64,000 bases of DNA from Halomonas sp. Y3 (GCF_024137965.1 NZ_CP099975.1:3100001-3164000); one strand, 5' to 3'. Numbered from the stretch's first letter, positions 25,497 through 34,409 are shown. Program-made: numbers and translations. Notes: generated by a model not told the origin, from the letters alone.

Positions 25497-27068
25497 ATGT
25501 CCCTCGACGACCTGCACCTGACGCTTCGCAACCTGACGCCAGAGGACTATCCGCAGCTCGAGACGCTGATGGACGCCGTCTATCACGACATCGGCGGCGC
25601 CTGGTCGCGGCACACCATCGAGACCCTGATCGACTCCTTCCCGGACGGCCAGGTGGCCATCGAGGACGACGGCCGCCTGGTGGGCATCGCCCTGACCGTG
25701 AGGGTCGACTACGACGAGTTCACCAATCCGCACAGGTACGACGACCTGATCGGCAAGCGCGAGGTGATCCTCGACGACCCGGAGGGCGACGCCATGTACG
25801 GCCTGGATGTGCTGATCCATCCGGAGTACCGCGGCTATCGGCTGGGGCGGCGCCTCTACGACGCCCGCAAGGAGCTCTGCCGCTCGCTGAACCTGCGGGC
25901 GATCCTCGCCGGCGGGCGCATCCCCCAGTATCACCAGCATGCCGAGGAGCTCTCCCCCACCCAGTACATCGACCGGGTGGCCCGCAAGGAGATCCACGAC
26001 CCCATTCTCTCCTTCCAGCTGGCCAACGACTTCCAGGTCAAGCGCCTGCTGCGCGACTACCTGCCCGAGGACGAGAAGTCCCAGGGGTTCGCCACCCTGC
26101 TGGAGTGGAACAACTTCCTCTATGAGCCCGCCGAGCTGGTGCTCGACAACCGCAAGACCCAGGTGCGGGTGGGGGCGGTGCAGTGGCAGATGCGCGAGTT
26201 CGACTCGGTGGAGGCGGTGCTGCAGCAGGTGGAGTACTTCGTCGATGCGCTCTCCGGCTACAAGAGCGATTTCGCGGTCTTCCCGGAGCTCTTCAACGCC
26301 CCGCTGATGGGGCTGCAGGACCGCGCCGCCCAGCAGGACCAGATGGCCGCCGTCCGCTTCCTGGCCAGCTTCACCGAGCAGTTCAAGGCCGAACTGTCGC
26401 GCATGGCGGTCTCCTACAACATCAACATCGTGGCCGGCTCCATGATCGAGGTGGGCGAGGACGACCGGCTCTACAACATCAGCTACCTCTGCCACCGGGA
26501 CGGCGAGATCGAGAGACAGGCCAAACTGCATATCACCCCCCAGGAGCGCCGCGACTGGGTGATCGAGGGGGGCGACGACCTCCAGGTGTTCGACACCGAC
26601 GCCGGCCGGGTCGGCATCCTGATCTGCTACGACGTGGAGTTTCCGGAGCTGCCGCGGCTCCTGGCCGAGCAGGACATGGACATCCTCTTCGTGCCCTTCT
26701 GGACCGACACCAAGAACGGCTACCTGCGGGTGCGCCACTGCGCCCAGGCCCGGGCCATCGAGAACGAGTGCTACGTGGTGCTCTGCGGCAGCGTGGGCAA
26801 TGTGCCCTCCATCGAGAACCTCGACATCCAGTACGCCCAGTCGGCGGTCTTCTCGCCCTCGGACTTCGCCTTCCCCCACGACGCCGTGCTCAACGAGACC
26901 ACCCCCAACACCGAGATGATCCTCTTCTCGGACCTCGACCTGACCCGGCTGACCATGGTGCGCAACGAGGGCTCGGTGACCAACCTCAAGGACCGCCGCA
27001 AGGACCTCTTCGACCTGCGCTGGCGGGACTGGTCCTGGAAGTCCGGGGCGGACCTGGAGGAGAGCTGA
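25497..27068 (+). CDS. GNAT acetyltransferase-carbon-nitrogen hydrolase fusion
   Basis: A 523-aa two-domain protein. The N-terminal about 1-200 is a GNAT acyltransferase domain (DVLIHPEYRGYRLGRRLYDA is the acetyl-CoA loop). The C-terminal about 220-515 is a nitrilase-superfamily amidohydrolase with the Glu in FAVFPELFN, the Lys in RQAKLHITPQE and the nucleophile Cys in GILICYDVEFPEL, so the catalytic triad is present. Such fusions occur widely in proteobacteria and are annotated as bifunctional; no reaction is established that I can name. Followed 37 bp later by an MtfA-like peptidase gene, possibly in the same transcript. Confidence 0.85.
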   Translation: MSLDDLHLTLRNLTPEDYPQLETLMDAVYHDIGGAWSRHTIETLIDSFPDGQVAIEDDGRLVGIALTVRVDYDEFTNPHRYDDLIGKREVILDDPEGDAMYGLDVLIHPEYRGYRLGRRLYDARKELCRSLNLRAILAGGRIPQYHQHAEELSPTQYIDRVARKEIHDPILSFQLANDFQVKRLLRDYLPEDEKSQGFATLLEWNNFLYEPAELVLDNRKTQVRVGAVQWQMREFDSVEAVLQQVEYFVDALSGYKSDFAVFPELFNAPLMGLQDRAAQQDQMAAVRFLASFTEQFKAELSRMAVSYNINIVAGSMIEVGEDDRLYNISYLCHRDGEIERQAKLHITPQERRDWVIEGGDDLQVFDTDAGRVGILICYDVEFPELPRLLAEQDMDILFVPFWTDTKNGYLRVRHCAQARAIENECYVVLCGSVGNVPSIENLDIQYAQSAVFSPSDFAFPHDAVLNETTPNTEMILFSDLDLTRLTMVRNEGSVTNLKDRRKDLFDLRWRDWSWKSGADLEES

Positions 27069-27105
27069 GCAGAGAGCGCCAGAAGGGCCGAGTGGAGAAA
27101 CGCCG

Positions 27106-27945
27106 ATGCTGGAGCGCCTGAAACGCTGGCGGGAGTCGCGCTTTGCCGCCCGCCACCCCTTCCCCGACGACGCCTGGGCCGAGGCCCGGGCGCGCCTGCC
27201 GCTGCTCGCCGCCCTGGGTGACGGCGAGGCTGCGGCCCTGGGGGAGCGCGCCTGGCGCTTCCTGCATGCCAAGCGCCTGAGCCTGCACCCGGCGCTCGCC
27301 GAGGCCACGCCCTTCGACCTGCCTGCCCAGCTGGCGCTCGCCGCCCAGGCCTGCCTGCTGACCCTGGGCTGGAGCGACGAGGAGCACCAGGAGGCCTTCG
27401 CCAACGTCCACGAGGTGCTGATCCTGCCCGACGCCTTCCGACGCCAGGTAGAGGAGATGGACGAGTTCGGGGTGATGCACGAATACGTGGACGAGCGCGC
27501 CGGCGAGACCTCCCACCAGGGGCCGGTGGTGGTGGCCTTCCCGGACCTCATGGAGAGCGGCGACTGGAACGGCTTCAACGTGCTGATCCACGAGTTCGCC
27601 CACAAGCTCGACCTGGGCAACTCCCTGGACGTGGACGGCTTCCCGCCGCTGCCCGCCGACATCGACCCGCGGGAGTGGCACCGGGTCTTCATGGGCGTCT
27701 GGGAGGATCTCCAGGCGCATCTCGAGCGCGGCGAACCCACGCCCATCGACGACTACGCCGCCACCCACCCGGGGGAGTGCTTTGCGGTCTGCTGCGAGGC
27801 CTTCTTCACCGCCCCGGACCTGCTGCACCAGGCCTACCCGGCGCTCTATGGCCTGCTCGGCCGCTACTTCCGCCAGGCCCCCCTGGCCCGGCTGCCCGAG
27901 CGGGACCGCGCCGACATCGAGAGCACCCACCACGACCGCCACTGA
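27106..27945 (+). CDS. mtfA: MtfA-like zinc metallopeptidase (M90)
   Basis: A 279-aa soluble protein of the MtfA family. The HExxH zinc motif is HEFAHKLD near residue 164, followed by the typical LDVDGFPPLP and a downstream Glu-bearing helix (CFAVCCEAFFTAPDLL). In E. coli MtfA binds the repressor Mlc and has aminopeptidase activity. The length agrees with the family. No secretion signal. Upstream is the GNAT-nitrilase gene; 41 bp downstream is the dehydrogenase. Confidence 0.86.
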   Translation: MLERLKRWRESRFAARHPFPDDAWAEARARLPLLAALGDGEAAALGERAWRFLHAKRLSLHPALAEATPFDLPAQLALAAQACLLTLGWSDEEHQEAFANVHEVLILPDAFRRQVEEMDEFGVMHEYVDERAGETSHQGPVVVAFPDLMESGDWNGFNVLIHEFAHKLDLGNSLDVDGFPPLPADIDPREWHRVFMGVWEDLQAHLERGEPTPIDDYAATHPGECFAVCCEAFFTAPDLLHQAYPALYGLLGRYFRQAPLARLPERDRADIESTHHDRH

Positions 27946-27986
27946 CTGGCCCTTACTCCATACAGCAACTTGACCAGGAGAGCAGC

Positions 27987-29060
27987 ATGACCCAGCGCAT
28001 CGCGGTAATTCCCGGCGACGGCATCGGCAAGGAGGTGATGCCCGAGGGGCTGCGCGCCCTCGAGGCCGCCGCTCGCCGCTTCGGCATCGACCTGGCACTC
28101 GAGCACTTCGACTTCGCCAGCTGCGACTACTACGCCGAGCACGGCAAGATGTTGCCCGACGACTGGTTCGAGACCCTGAAGGGCTTCGACGCCATCTTCT
28201 ACGGCGCGGTGGGCTGGCCGGCCACGGTTCCCGACCACATCTCCCTGTGGGGGTCGCTGCTGCAGTTCCGCCGCCGCTTCGACCAGTACGTCAACCTGCG
28301 TCCCTGTCGGCTGCTGCCCGGTATCCGAAGCCCGCTCGCCGACCGCAAGCCCGGCGATATCGACTTCTACGTGGTGCGCGAGAACACCGAAGGGGAGTAC
28401 TCCAGCGTCGGCGGCCGGATGTTCGAGGGCACCGAGCGCGAGGTGGTGATCCAGGAGACGGTGATGACCCGCCACGGCACCGACCGGGTGCTGAAGTTCG
28501 CCTATGAGCTGGCGGCCTCCCGGCCCAGAAAGAAGCTCACCTCGGCCACCAAGTCCAACGGCATCGCCATCACCATGCCCTGGTGGGACGAGCGGGTGGC
28601 CGAGATGGGCAGACGCTACCCCGACGTCGCCGTGGACCAGTTCCATATCGACATCCTCACCGCCAACTTCGTCATGCACCCGGACTGGTTCGACGTGGTG
28701 GTGGCCAGCAACCTCTTCGGCGACATCCTCTCCGACCTGGGGCCGGCCTGCACCGGCACCATCGGCGTGGCCCCCTCTGCCAACATCAACCCCGAGGGCA
28801 CCTTCCCGAGCCTCTTCGAGCCGGTCCACGGCAGCGCCCCGGACATCGCGGGCAAGGGCATCGCCAACCCCATCGGCCAGATCTGGTCCGGCGCCATGAT
28901 GCTCGAGCATCTGGGCCACCGGGAGGCCGCGGACGCCATCGTCGCCGCCTTCGAGGCGGTGCTGGCCGAGGGCGACAGGGCAGTGCTCACCCCCGACGTG
29001 GGCGGCAGCGGCACCACCGAGAGCCTGGGCCGGGCCATCGCGACACGCCTCGCGGGCTGA
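27987..29060 (+). CDS. dmlA: Tartrate dehydrogenase / D-malate dehydrogenase (decarboxylating)
   Basis: A 357-aa NAD-dependent beta-decarboxylating dehydrogenase of the isopropylmalate/isocitrate family. The N-terminus RIAVIPGDGIGKEVMPEGL and the Mg/substrate region (SNLFGDILSDLGPACTG near residue 242) are typical. FYVVRENTEGEYSSVGGR and the nucleotide region FEPVHGSAPDIAGKG favour the TtuC/DmlA subgroup over LeuB, with the mid-protein DFASCDYYAEHGKMLPDDW also diagnostic. It converts D-malate to pyruvate and can use tartrate. ATG 27987 follows AGGAG. It ends at the convergent terminator at 29083. Confidence 0.9.
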   Translation: MTQRIAVIPGDGIGKEVMPEGLRALEAAARRFGIDLALEHFDFASCDYYAEHGKMLPDDWFETLKGFDAIFYGAVGWPATVPDHISLWGSLLQFRRRFDQYVNLRPCRLLPGIRSPLADRKPGDIDFYVVRENTEGEYSSVGGRMFEGTEREVVIQETVMTRHGTDRVLKFAYELAASRPRKKLTSATKSNGIAITMPWWDERVAEMGRRYPDVAVDQFHIDILTANFVMHPDWFDVVVASNLFGDILSDLGPACTGTIGVAPSANINPEGTFPSLFEPVHGSAPDIAGKGIANPIGQIWSGAMMLEHLGHREAADAIVAAFEAVLAEGDRAVLTPDVGGSGTTESLGRAIATRLAG

Positions 29061-29082
29061 TCCTTCCCCCCCTACCCCGGAA

Positions 29083-29118
29083 ACGAAGCGGCCACCGCCA
29101 TGGCGGGGGCCGCTTCGT
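29083..29118. terminator. Bidirectional terminator between dmlA and cytochrome b gene
   Basis: ACGAAGCGGCC at 29083-29093 pairs with GGCCGCTTCGT at 29108-29118, with a further inner CCGCC/GGCGG pairing. It belongs to the same AAGCGGCC family as the hairpins at 39411 and 43846. Confidence 0.7.
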
Positions 29119-29137
29119 GGTTCCGCACGTAGGCGAC

Positions 29138-29770
29138 TCAGGGCGCTCGCGGCGGGTGCTTCACCTGCGCATCGTCGTGGACATCCTCCCAGCCGGTCAC
29201 CATCGCCTTGATATGCGCCAGGGGCGTATGGCCGGCGGTGGCCAGGTAGACATGGATGATCAGGAAGGCCAGCATCAGGAAGGCGCCCAGGGCATGCAGC
29301 CAGGCCACCTGCTCGAGCCCCAGCCAGGCCGGCACGCTGTCGCGCACGCTGCCCCAGAACAGGTAGAGAAGCCCGGAGACCCATACCAGCGGGTTGATCA
29401 CCAGCTTGACGCCCAGGTAGGCCAGGCGCTGCAGCGGGTTGTGCTTGCGCTCCACGGTGATCCGATAGGGGTGCGGCGCACCGACGAAGATGCCGTGGGC
29501 GTAGTAGCGCACCATGGCGCCGATACGCTCGGCGGTGGGAATGTAGTGCTTCCACTGGCCGGTGGTGAAGTGCCAGAAGATGGCGAACACCCAGAGGCCG
29601 ATCAGCAGCCAGGCCGCCGCCTCATGCACGCGTACCGCCGTCTCGAAGCCGACCAGGCCGTGCACGCCGCGAATGCCGAAGCCGGTGAACAGCAGGGCGA
29701 TGATCAGCGCCGCCTGGGCCCAGTGCCAGAAGCGCTCGAAGCGGGTGAAGAGATAGAGTCGCTCGCTCAT
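29138..29770 (-). CDS. Di-heme cytochrome b membrane subunit
   Basis: A 210-aa inner-membrane cytochrome b561-like protein (Ni-hydrogenase/formate dehydrogenase gamma type) with four hydrophobic segments and several membrane histidines suited to bind hemes (FERFWHWAQ near residue 11, VRVHEAAAW near 47, FWHFTTGQWKHYIP near 65, HALGAFLMLAFLIIHVYLA near 160). It probably links the quinone pool to the octaheme cytochrome encoded immediately upstream; the two genes are only 2 bp apart, so they form one operon. Confidence 0.87.
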   Translation of the reverse strand: MSERLYLFTRFERFWHWAQAALIIALLFTGFGIRGVHGLVGFETAVRVHEAAAWLLIGLWVFAIFWHFTTGQWKHYIPTAERIGAMVRYYAHGIFVGAPHPYRITVERKHNPLQRLAYLGVKLVINPLVWVSGLLYLFWGSVRDSVPAWLGLEQVAWLHALGAFLMLAFLIIHVYLATAGHTPLAHIKAMVTGWEDVHDDAQVKHPPRAP

Positions 29771-29772
29771 GT

Positions 29773-31314
29773 TCAGTGCCCCTTGCTGCGGTTACGAGTG
29801 GCGAAGCGCATGGCCCCGTGGCCCAGCGCCCCCAGCAGCACCAGGCCGGCCAGGCCGAACCCGAAGCGGTCCAGCAGCTGATGGCGGTCGCGGCCCGGCA
29901 TCCAGACGCCCTCTACGCCGGCCAGGCGGCCGTCATCGGCGTGGCAGGAGGCGCAGTCCAGGGCCATCTCGCCGGGTGCCACCATATGGGTGATCGGCCA
30001 CAGCATCGAGGTCTCGACAAAGTCGAACTCGCCGCTGAAGGGCTGGCCCGCCAGCTCGGTCCCCGCCGCCAGCGCCTTGTCCCAGTCGTAGTTGTACCAG
30101 AAGGCGGTCTCGTCGCCGGGGATGGCCACCTGGGGCTTGAGCAGGGTCAGATGCACGGTGTCGTAGGGCTGCTTGCCCAGCGCCCGCTTGACCGGCCAGA
30201 TGCGGGCATCGTCGGCACCCGGGGTGCCGTGATAGGCGTTGACCTCAACCCGCTCGCTGGGGTCGATCACCGTTTCCCCGGTCACGAAGGTGGTACTGCC
30301 ATCCCACCAGAGGTACTCGGGAACCACGTTCTCGCCCGGGACGAAGTCACCCTTCTTGCTGTCGTAGATGACATAGCCATCCTCGTTCTTGATCTGGAAG
30401 GGGTTGCCCTCCTCATCCAGGCGGCCGGCGGTGGACCAGTCCCACTCCATCTTGGTCGGCACGCCGCCACGGGCAAACTCGGGAATATGGCAGGTCTGGC
30501 AGGCCAGCGACCGGGTGTGCTCGTTGAGGCGCTGGGCATGGGTGCCGCTCTCGTGGGGCTGACTGCCGTGGCAGGCCTGACAGGTGGCCGGGTTGCGCGC
30601 CTCCTGGCTGCCTCGGGTGATCGCCGGATGCGCATCCACCGCGGTGCCCTGGATGCGGCTGCCGGGCACATCATGGCCTTCGGTCTGGTGGCAGGTGCTG
30701 CAGCTGAAGTTGAGACCCGCGGCGTCCATGTGAACGTCGAGCTCGCGATGGGGATGGAAGAGCGAGGAGTCCAGGTCGCCGTGCTTCACGCCGTCGCCGC
30801 CGCCGCCGTAGAAGTGGCAGCTGCCACAGGTCTCCCGGGAGGAGGCGCCCACGTTCTGGGCCGCACGACTCAGGTCGGTCAAGGCCTCGTTGGGCCAGCC
30901 GGCCCAGCCGCCCTTCTTCACGTAGTCGCCGGTGTTGTGGCAGGCCAGGCAGTCGACCCGGGTCTCGGCGGTGAAGTCGAAGGTGTCGTCCTCCCAGCCA
31001 TAGCCCACGTGGCAGGATTGGCAGAAGCCCTCGTTGGACTGGTCGGCAATACAGAAGGTATTGAGCATGGTGCGCTTGCCCAGCCGCTCACCGCCGTGGG
31101 GGTTCTCGTAGTCCCAGGTCCAGTGGCGAGTGCCCATCACCTGCTGTGCGGCCTCGGTATGGCAGCTCAGGCAGGCCTGGGTCACCTGATCGGCACTGGT
31201 AAAGGGCCCCTGCAGCTCCTCGAACCGGGTATGGTCCGCCGTGCTGGCCATGGCCGCCGACACCCACAGCGTCAACAGCAGCACAAGCCAGCGCCCCCCT
31301 CGTTTGATCGTCAT
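29773..31314 (-). CDS. otr: Octaheme c-type cytochrome, tetrathionate reductase (OTR) family
   Basis: A 513-aa periplasmic multiheme cytochrome. There is an N-terminal signal/anchor (WLVLLLTLWVSAAMA), eight CxxCH motifs (CLSCH, CQSCH, CLACH, CGSCH, CSTCH, CQACH, CQTCH, CASCH) and a C-terminal hydrophobic segment (FGLAGLVLLGALGHGAMRF). The heme count and size match the OTR family, whose Shewanella member reduces tetrathionate, nitrite and hydroxylamine in vitro. The physiological substrate is uncertain. Co-transcribed with the cytochrome b gene and divergent from an SQR-like flavoprotein; a Fnr-like box lies 95 bp upstream. Confidence 0.9.
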   Translation of the reverse strand: MTIKRGGRWLVLLLTLWVSAAMASTADHTRFEELQGPFTSADQVTQACLSCHTEAAQQVMGTRHWTWDYENPHGGERLGKRTMLNTFCIADQSNEGFCQSCHVGYGWEDDTFDFTAETRVDCLACHNTGDYVKKGGWAGWPNEALTDLSRAAQNVGASSRETCGSCHFYGGGGDGVKHGDLDSSLFHPHRELDVHMDAAGLNFSCSTCHQTEGHDVPGSRIQGTAVDAHPAITRGSQEARNPATCQACHGSQPHESGTHAQRLNEHTRSLACQTCHIPEFARGGVPTKMEWDWSTAGRLDEEGNPFQIKNEDGYVIYDSKKGDFVPGENVVPEYLWWDGSTTFVTGETVIDPSERVEVNAYHGTPGADDARIWPVKRALGKQPYDTVHLTLLKPQVAIPGDETAFWYNYDWDKALAAGTELAGQPFSGEFDFVETSMLWPITHMVAPGEMALDCASCHADDGRLAGVEGVWMPGRDRHQLLDRFGFGLAGLVLLGALGHGAMRFATRNRSKGH

Positions 31315-31408
31315 GAATCTTTCCCCAGCGTCATCTTGTCATTGAAACCGTGGCGGCCCATGAGCCACCCGGTTCGGAGAAGCATGGCAGAGGCAAGGAA
31401 AGGAGGTT

Positions 31409-31422
31409 GTGATGCGGGTCAA
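31409..31422. promoter_or_regulatory. Fnr/Dnr-like box nearer otr
   Basis: GTGAT-GCGG-GTCAA, one mismatch from TTGAT-N4-GTCAA, 95 bp upstream of the otr start in the divergent otr/sqr region. Confidence 0.5.
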
Positions 31423-31483
31423 CAAATGGCGGGAATGCTGTCAAGACGCCACACTGCATTCATGGGCAACAAATGCACATACC

Positions 31484-31497
31484 TTGACTTGCGTCAT
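31484..31497. promoter_or_regulatory. Fnr/Dnr-like box nearer sqr, with -10 candidate downstream
   Basis: TTGAC-TTGC-GTCAT, one mismatch from TTGAC-N4-GTCAA. A perfect TATAAT lies at 31543-31548, putting the box about 64 bp upstream of the expected start site, close to an activator class I position. CATACCTT at 31478 and AAGGTATAAGGTATG at 31511 form an additional partial inverted repeat. Confidence 0.5.
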
Positions 31498-31606
31498 GTT
31501 GCCGCAGACCAAGGTATAAGGTATGAGATTACGGCAGAATTATATAATAGCTGCGAATAAGATTATAACCACTGTTCCCCCCCGGCCACCACGCAGGAGT
31601 CCTCGC

Positions 31607-33001
31607 ATGTCCCGCGTCCCCTTCTCTACGCCCCGGCTGGACCGGCGTCAGCTCCTCAAGCTGGGCGTCGGCGCCGGTGCTGCCAGCCTGCTTCCGCTGA
31701 GCGGCCTGCAAGCCCGCACCCTGTCAACCAGCGCCCGGATCGTCATCCTCGGCGGCGGCGCCGCCGGCATGGCCATGGCCAACCGCCTCTCCAACCGGCT
31801 CGATGGCGCTCGCATCACCATCGTGGAACCCAGGGAAACCCACCACTATCAGCCCGGCTGGACCCTGGTGGCCTCCGGCGTCTGGCGCCCGGAAAAGACC
31901 ATGCGGCCCAACGCCAACTTCGTGCCCAGCGGCGTGACCTGGGTGCGCCAGCCCGCCGTGGGCATCGACGCCGAACAGCGCCGCGTCTCCCTGGCCGATG
32001 CCAGCGTGCTGGAGTACGACTACCTGGTGGTAGCCACCGGCCTGCAGCTCAACTACCACCTGATCGACGGCATGTCGCCGGACCTCGTCGGCACCCACGG
32101 CATCGGCAGCGTCTACGCCAGCATCGAGGGTGCCACCCGGACCCGGGACGCCATCGACGCCTGGATCGCCAGCGGCGGCGGCAAGGGCATCTTCACCGCC
32201 GCTCCCACCCCGGTGAAGTGCGCCGGCGCCCCCCTGAAGATGACCTTCACCACCCTCTCCCGCCTGGAGGATACCGGCCGCCGAGACGACTTCCAGGTCG
32301 ACTACATGTCACCCGGAGCGGGGCTATTCAGCCAGCCCTGGATCAACGACTTCGTCAAGCAGCGCTTCGACGATCAGGGCGTCAACCGCCGCCACCACTA
32401 CCGGCTCTCCGCCATCGACCCCGGCGCCCGCCAGGCCGAGTTCACCTTCGTCGGCCCGGACAGCGAGTTCACCTCCCACCATGAGCTGCGCGAAGCGGAG
32501 TTCTCCCAGGAGGGCGAGCGCAGGGTGATCGCCGACTACGACTTCATCCACGTGGTGCCGCCCATGAGCGCACCGGACTTCGTGCGCGAGAGTGACCTGA
32601 TCGCCCGGGATGGCCCCTTCCGGGGCGAGTGGCTGGATGTGGACATCCATACCATGCAGCACAACCGCTATCCCGAGGTGTTCGGCATCGGCGACGTGAT
32701 CGGGGCGCCGATCAACAAGACCGCCGCCAGCGTCAAGGCCCAGGCCCCGGTGGTGGAGGCCAACCTGCTGGCCCAGATGCAGTCACAGCCGCTGCCCGCC
32801 CGCCACAACGGCTACACCTCCTGCCCCATGATCACCGGGATCGGCAAGGCGATGCTGGTGGAGTTCGGCTACGACAACAACTTCGACTTCCTGCCCTCCT
32901 TCCCCTTCATCGACCCCCGCGATGAGTCCTGGGCGGCCTGGGTGATGAAGGATCGCATGCTGCAGCCGGCCTACTATGCCGTGCTCGAAGGCCAGGCCTG
33001 A
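31607..33001 (+). CDS. sqr: Sulfide:quinone oxidoreductase-like flavoprotein with Tat-like signal
   Basis: A 464-aa FAD-dependent pyridine-nucleotide-disulfide-type oxidoreductase. The N-terminus DRRQLLKLGVGAGAASLLPL resembles a twin-arginine signal; the FAD GxGxxG motif is VILGGGAAGMAMA near residue 44. Two candidate redox cysteines are in PTPVKCAGAPLKM (about 205) and GYTSCPMITG (about 408), as in SQR types that use a two-cysteine sulfur relay. Sulfide oxidation to quinone-linked sulfane sulfur is the likely role; a flavocytochrome-like variant is possible. Start 31607 has CAGGAGT upstream. Divergent from otr and followed 14 bp later by a small membrane protein. Confidence 0.82.
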   Translation: MSRVPFSTPRLDRRQLLKLGVGAGAASLLPLSGLQARTLSTSARIVILGGGAAGMAMANRLSNRLDGARITIVEPRETHHYQPGWTLVASGVWRPEKTMRPNANFVPSGVTWVRQPAVGIDAEQRRVSLADASVLEYDYLVVATGLQLNYHLIDGMSPDLVGTHGIGSVYASIEGATRTRDAIDAWIASGGGKGIFTAAPTPVKCAGAPLKMTFTTLSRLEDTGRRDDFQVDYMSPGAGLFSQPWINDFVKQRFDDQGVNRRHHYRLSAIDPGARQAEFTFVGPDSEFTSHHELREAEFSQEGERRVIADYDFIHVVPPMSAPDFVRESDLIARDGPFRGEWLDVDIHTMQHNRYPEVFGIGDVIGAPINKTAASVKAQAPVVEANLLAQMQSQPLPARHNGYTSCPMITGIGKAMLVEFGYDNNFDFLPSFPFIDPRDESWAAWVMKDRMLQPAYYAVLEGQA

Positions 33002-33015
33002 GGAGAGGAGAGATA

Positions 33016-33357
33016 ATGACGATTCAAGGTGCCTTCACCATCCTGATGTACGCCCTGGCGCCCTTCCTGTGGCTGATCGTGGCCGGCGTCGTGGTACTCG
33101 TGGCCGTCCAGCTGATCGCCCGGCTGCGCGGCTATCGCACCCTGGGCTATCGCTGCCTGGGCGCCAACCTGGCCGCGCTGCTGGTGGGCCTCTCGGGGCT
33201 CTGGTGGATTCCCGCCTTCACCAACTCCCGGCTCGGCTATGTGGCCACCGCCTTCGACTGGGTGGCGATGATCGGCGCCGTGATCGGCCTGGCCATCGCC
33301 GCCTGGCTGGTGCTGCACCCGCTCAGCTACCTGGTACGCGGCAAGCGCCAGGCCTAG
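33016..33357 (+). CDS. Small membrane protein (DUF5368-like)
   Basis: A 113-aa protein with three hydrophobic segments (about residues 8-32, 48-66, 78-102) and a basic C-terminus (RGKRQA). No catalytic motif is seen. Its place directly behind the SQR-like gene, in the same transcript, suggests a membrane anchor or accessory for the sulfur/redox module. The DUF5368 label is from memory of similar gene order and is not certain. Confidence 0.7.
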   Translation: MTIQGAFTILMYALAPFLWLIVAGVVVLVAVQLIARLRGYRTLGYRCLGANLAALLVGLSGLWWIPAFTNSRLGYVATAFDWVAMIGAVIGLAIAAWLVLHPLSYLVRGKRQA

Positions 33358-33368
33358 CGGGAACCCGC

Positions 33369-33388
33369 CCCCGCCCGAGTGGGCGGGG
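33369..33388 (+). terminator. Hairpin after the sqr operon
   Basis: CCCCGCCC-GAGT-GGGCGGGG, an 8-bp perfect stem 12 bp after the small membrane protein gene. No T tract. Confidence 0.5.
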
Positions 33389-33445
33389 ATGCCGGCACGG
33401 GGTCTCATCGGCCCGGCACGCTCCCCGGCATCCGCAGGCCGATCC

Positions 33446-34306
33446 TCAGTCTGCCAGGCCCCAGCCCCCCTCCAGGATACGCACCTTGCCGGCCGCCAGG
33501 TTGCCGGCCAGGTTGCGCCCCATCTCGATGAACTCGGCGCCGAAGATCAGCGCCGGCCCCGGCAGCTGTCGCGCCGGCGCGGCGCCCGCCTCGCGACGAC
33601 CGTGCTTGCGGCGCCAGGCCAGGGCCTCCTCGGTCACATCGCGTACGCAGACCGGCACGAAACCGGCCGCGGCCAGGCCCGCCTCCAGGGCCTCTCGAGG
33701 CCGCAGGTGACTGGTTGCCTCGCTGCGCGCCCAGGGCACCGGCAGCGCCAGCGGCTCGGGGTTGTCGCCGGCCACCACCTCATGCAGCAGCACCCGGCCG
33801 CCGGGGGCGAGCAGGCGGCGCCACTCGGCCAGCACCGCCGGCACGTCCGGCATATTCATCAGCGCATGCTGACACCAGACGAGATCGAAGCTGCCATCCG
33901 GCAGCGGCGTGCGAGCGGCATCGGCGCAGAGAAAGCGGGTACGCCCGGCGAGCCCCGTGGCCGCGCTCAGCCACTCCGCCGCCGCGATGAAGGCGGCGGT
34001 GATATCCACGCCGACCACCTCGCAGCCGAACTCCTCGGCCAGCAGCCTGGCGGCACCGCCGGTGCCGCAGCCCACGTCCAGCACCCGCTGCCCGGCCCGC
34101 ACCTCACCGAGCCTTGCCAGGGAGCGACTGGCAGCGCGTCCGCCAAGATGCAGCTGGTCGATGCCGGCGATCTCGTCCAGGGTCAGGCGCCCGGGGTCCA
34201 GGCCCGCCTCCCGGAAGGCGGCCTGCAGCCTGTCACTCAGGCTTTCCCCGCCCCCTGCGGCGAGGGCATCATAGTGGGCATCAAGCTGGCGAGTGACATC
34301 GGTCAT
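33446..34306 (-). CDS. Class I SAM-dependent methyltransferase
   Basis: A 286-aa cytoplasmic methyltransferase. Motif I VLDVGCGTGGAARLLAEEF lies near residue 75, VVGVDITAAFIAAAEW follows, and FDLVWCQHALMNM near 143 is motif II-like. It resembles the ubiE/sarcosine-glycine methyltransferase broad group; the substrate is unknown. A GGAGG ribosome site precedes the ATG at 34306. It is divergent from the lipocalin gene, 103 bp away. Confidence 0.82.
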   Translation of the reverse strand: MTDVTRQLDAHYDALAAGGGESLSDRLQAAFREAGLDPGRLTLDEIAGIDQLHLGGRAASRSLARLGEVRAGQRVLDVGCGTGGAARLLAEEFGCEVVGVDITAAFIAAAEWLSAATGLAGRTRFLCADAARTPLPDGSFDLVWCQHALMNMPDVPAVLAEWRRLLAPGGRVLLHEVVAGDNPEPLALPVPWARSEATSHLRPREALEAGLAAAGFVPVCVRDVTEEALAWRRKHGRREAGAAPARQLPGPALIFGAEFIEMGRNLAGNLAAGKVRILEGGWGLAD

Positions 34307-34409
34307 GGTGGCCTCCTGGCAGTGGGCGGGCCATCAGTCTAGCCTGCCGGCTCGTCATCCCCCATCCTGCAAAAGGTCGCAGTCGCCGGTGCCACGTCAA
34401 GGAGTCGCC

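Noticed and set aside
25482..27746. A 754-codon minus-strand open frame
   Set aside because: It is a shadow of the GNAT-nitrilase fusion and mtfA genes, whose catalytic motifs are intact on the plus strand.
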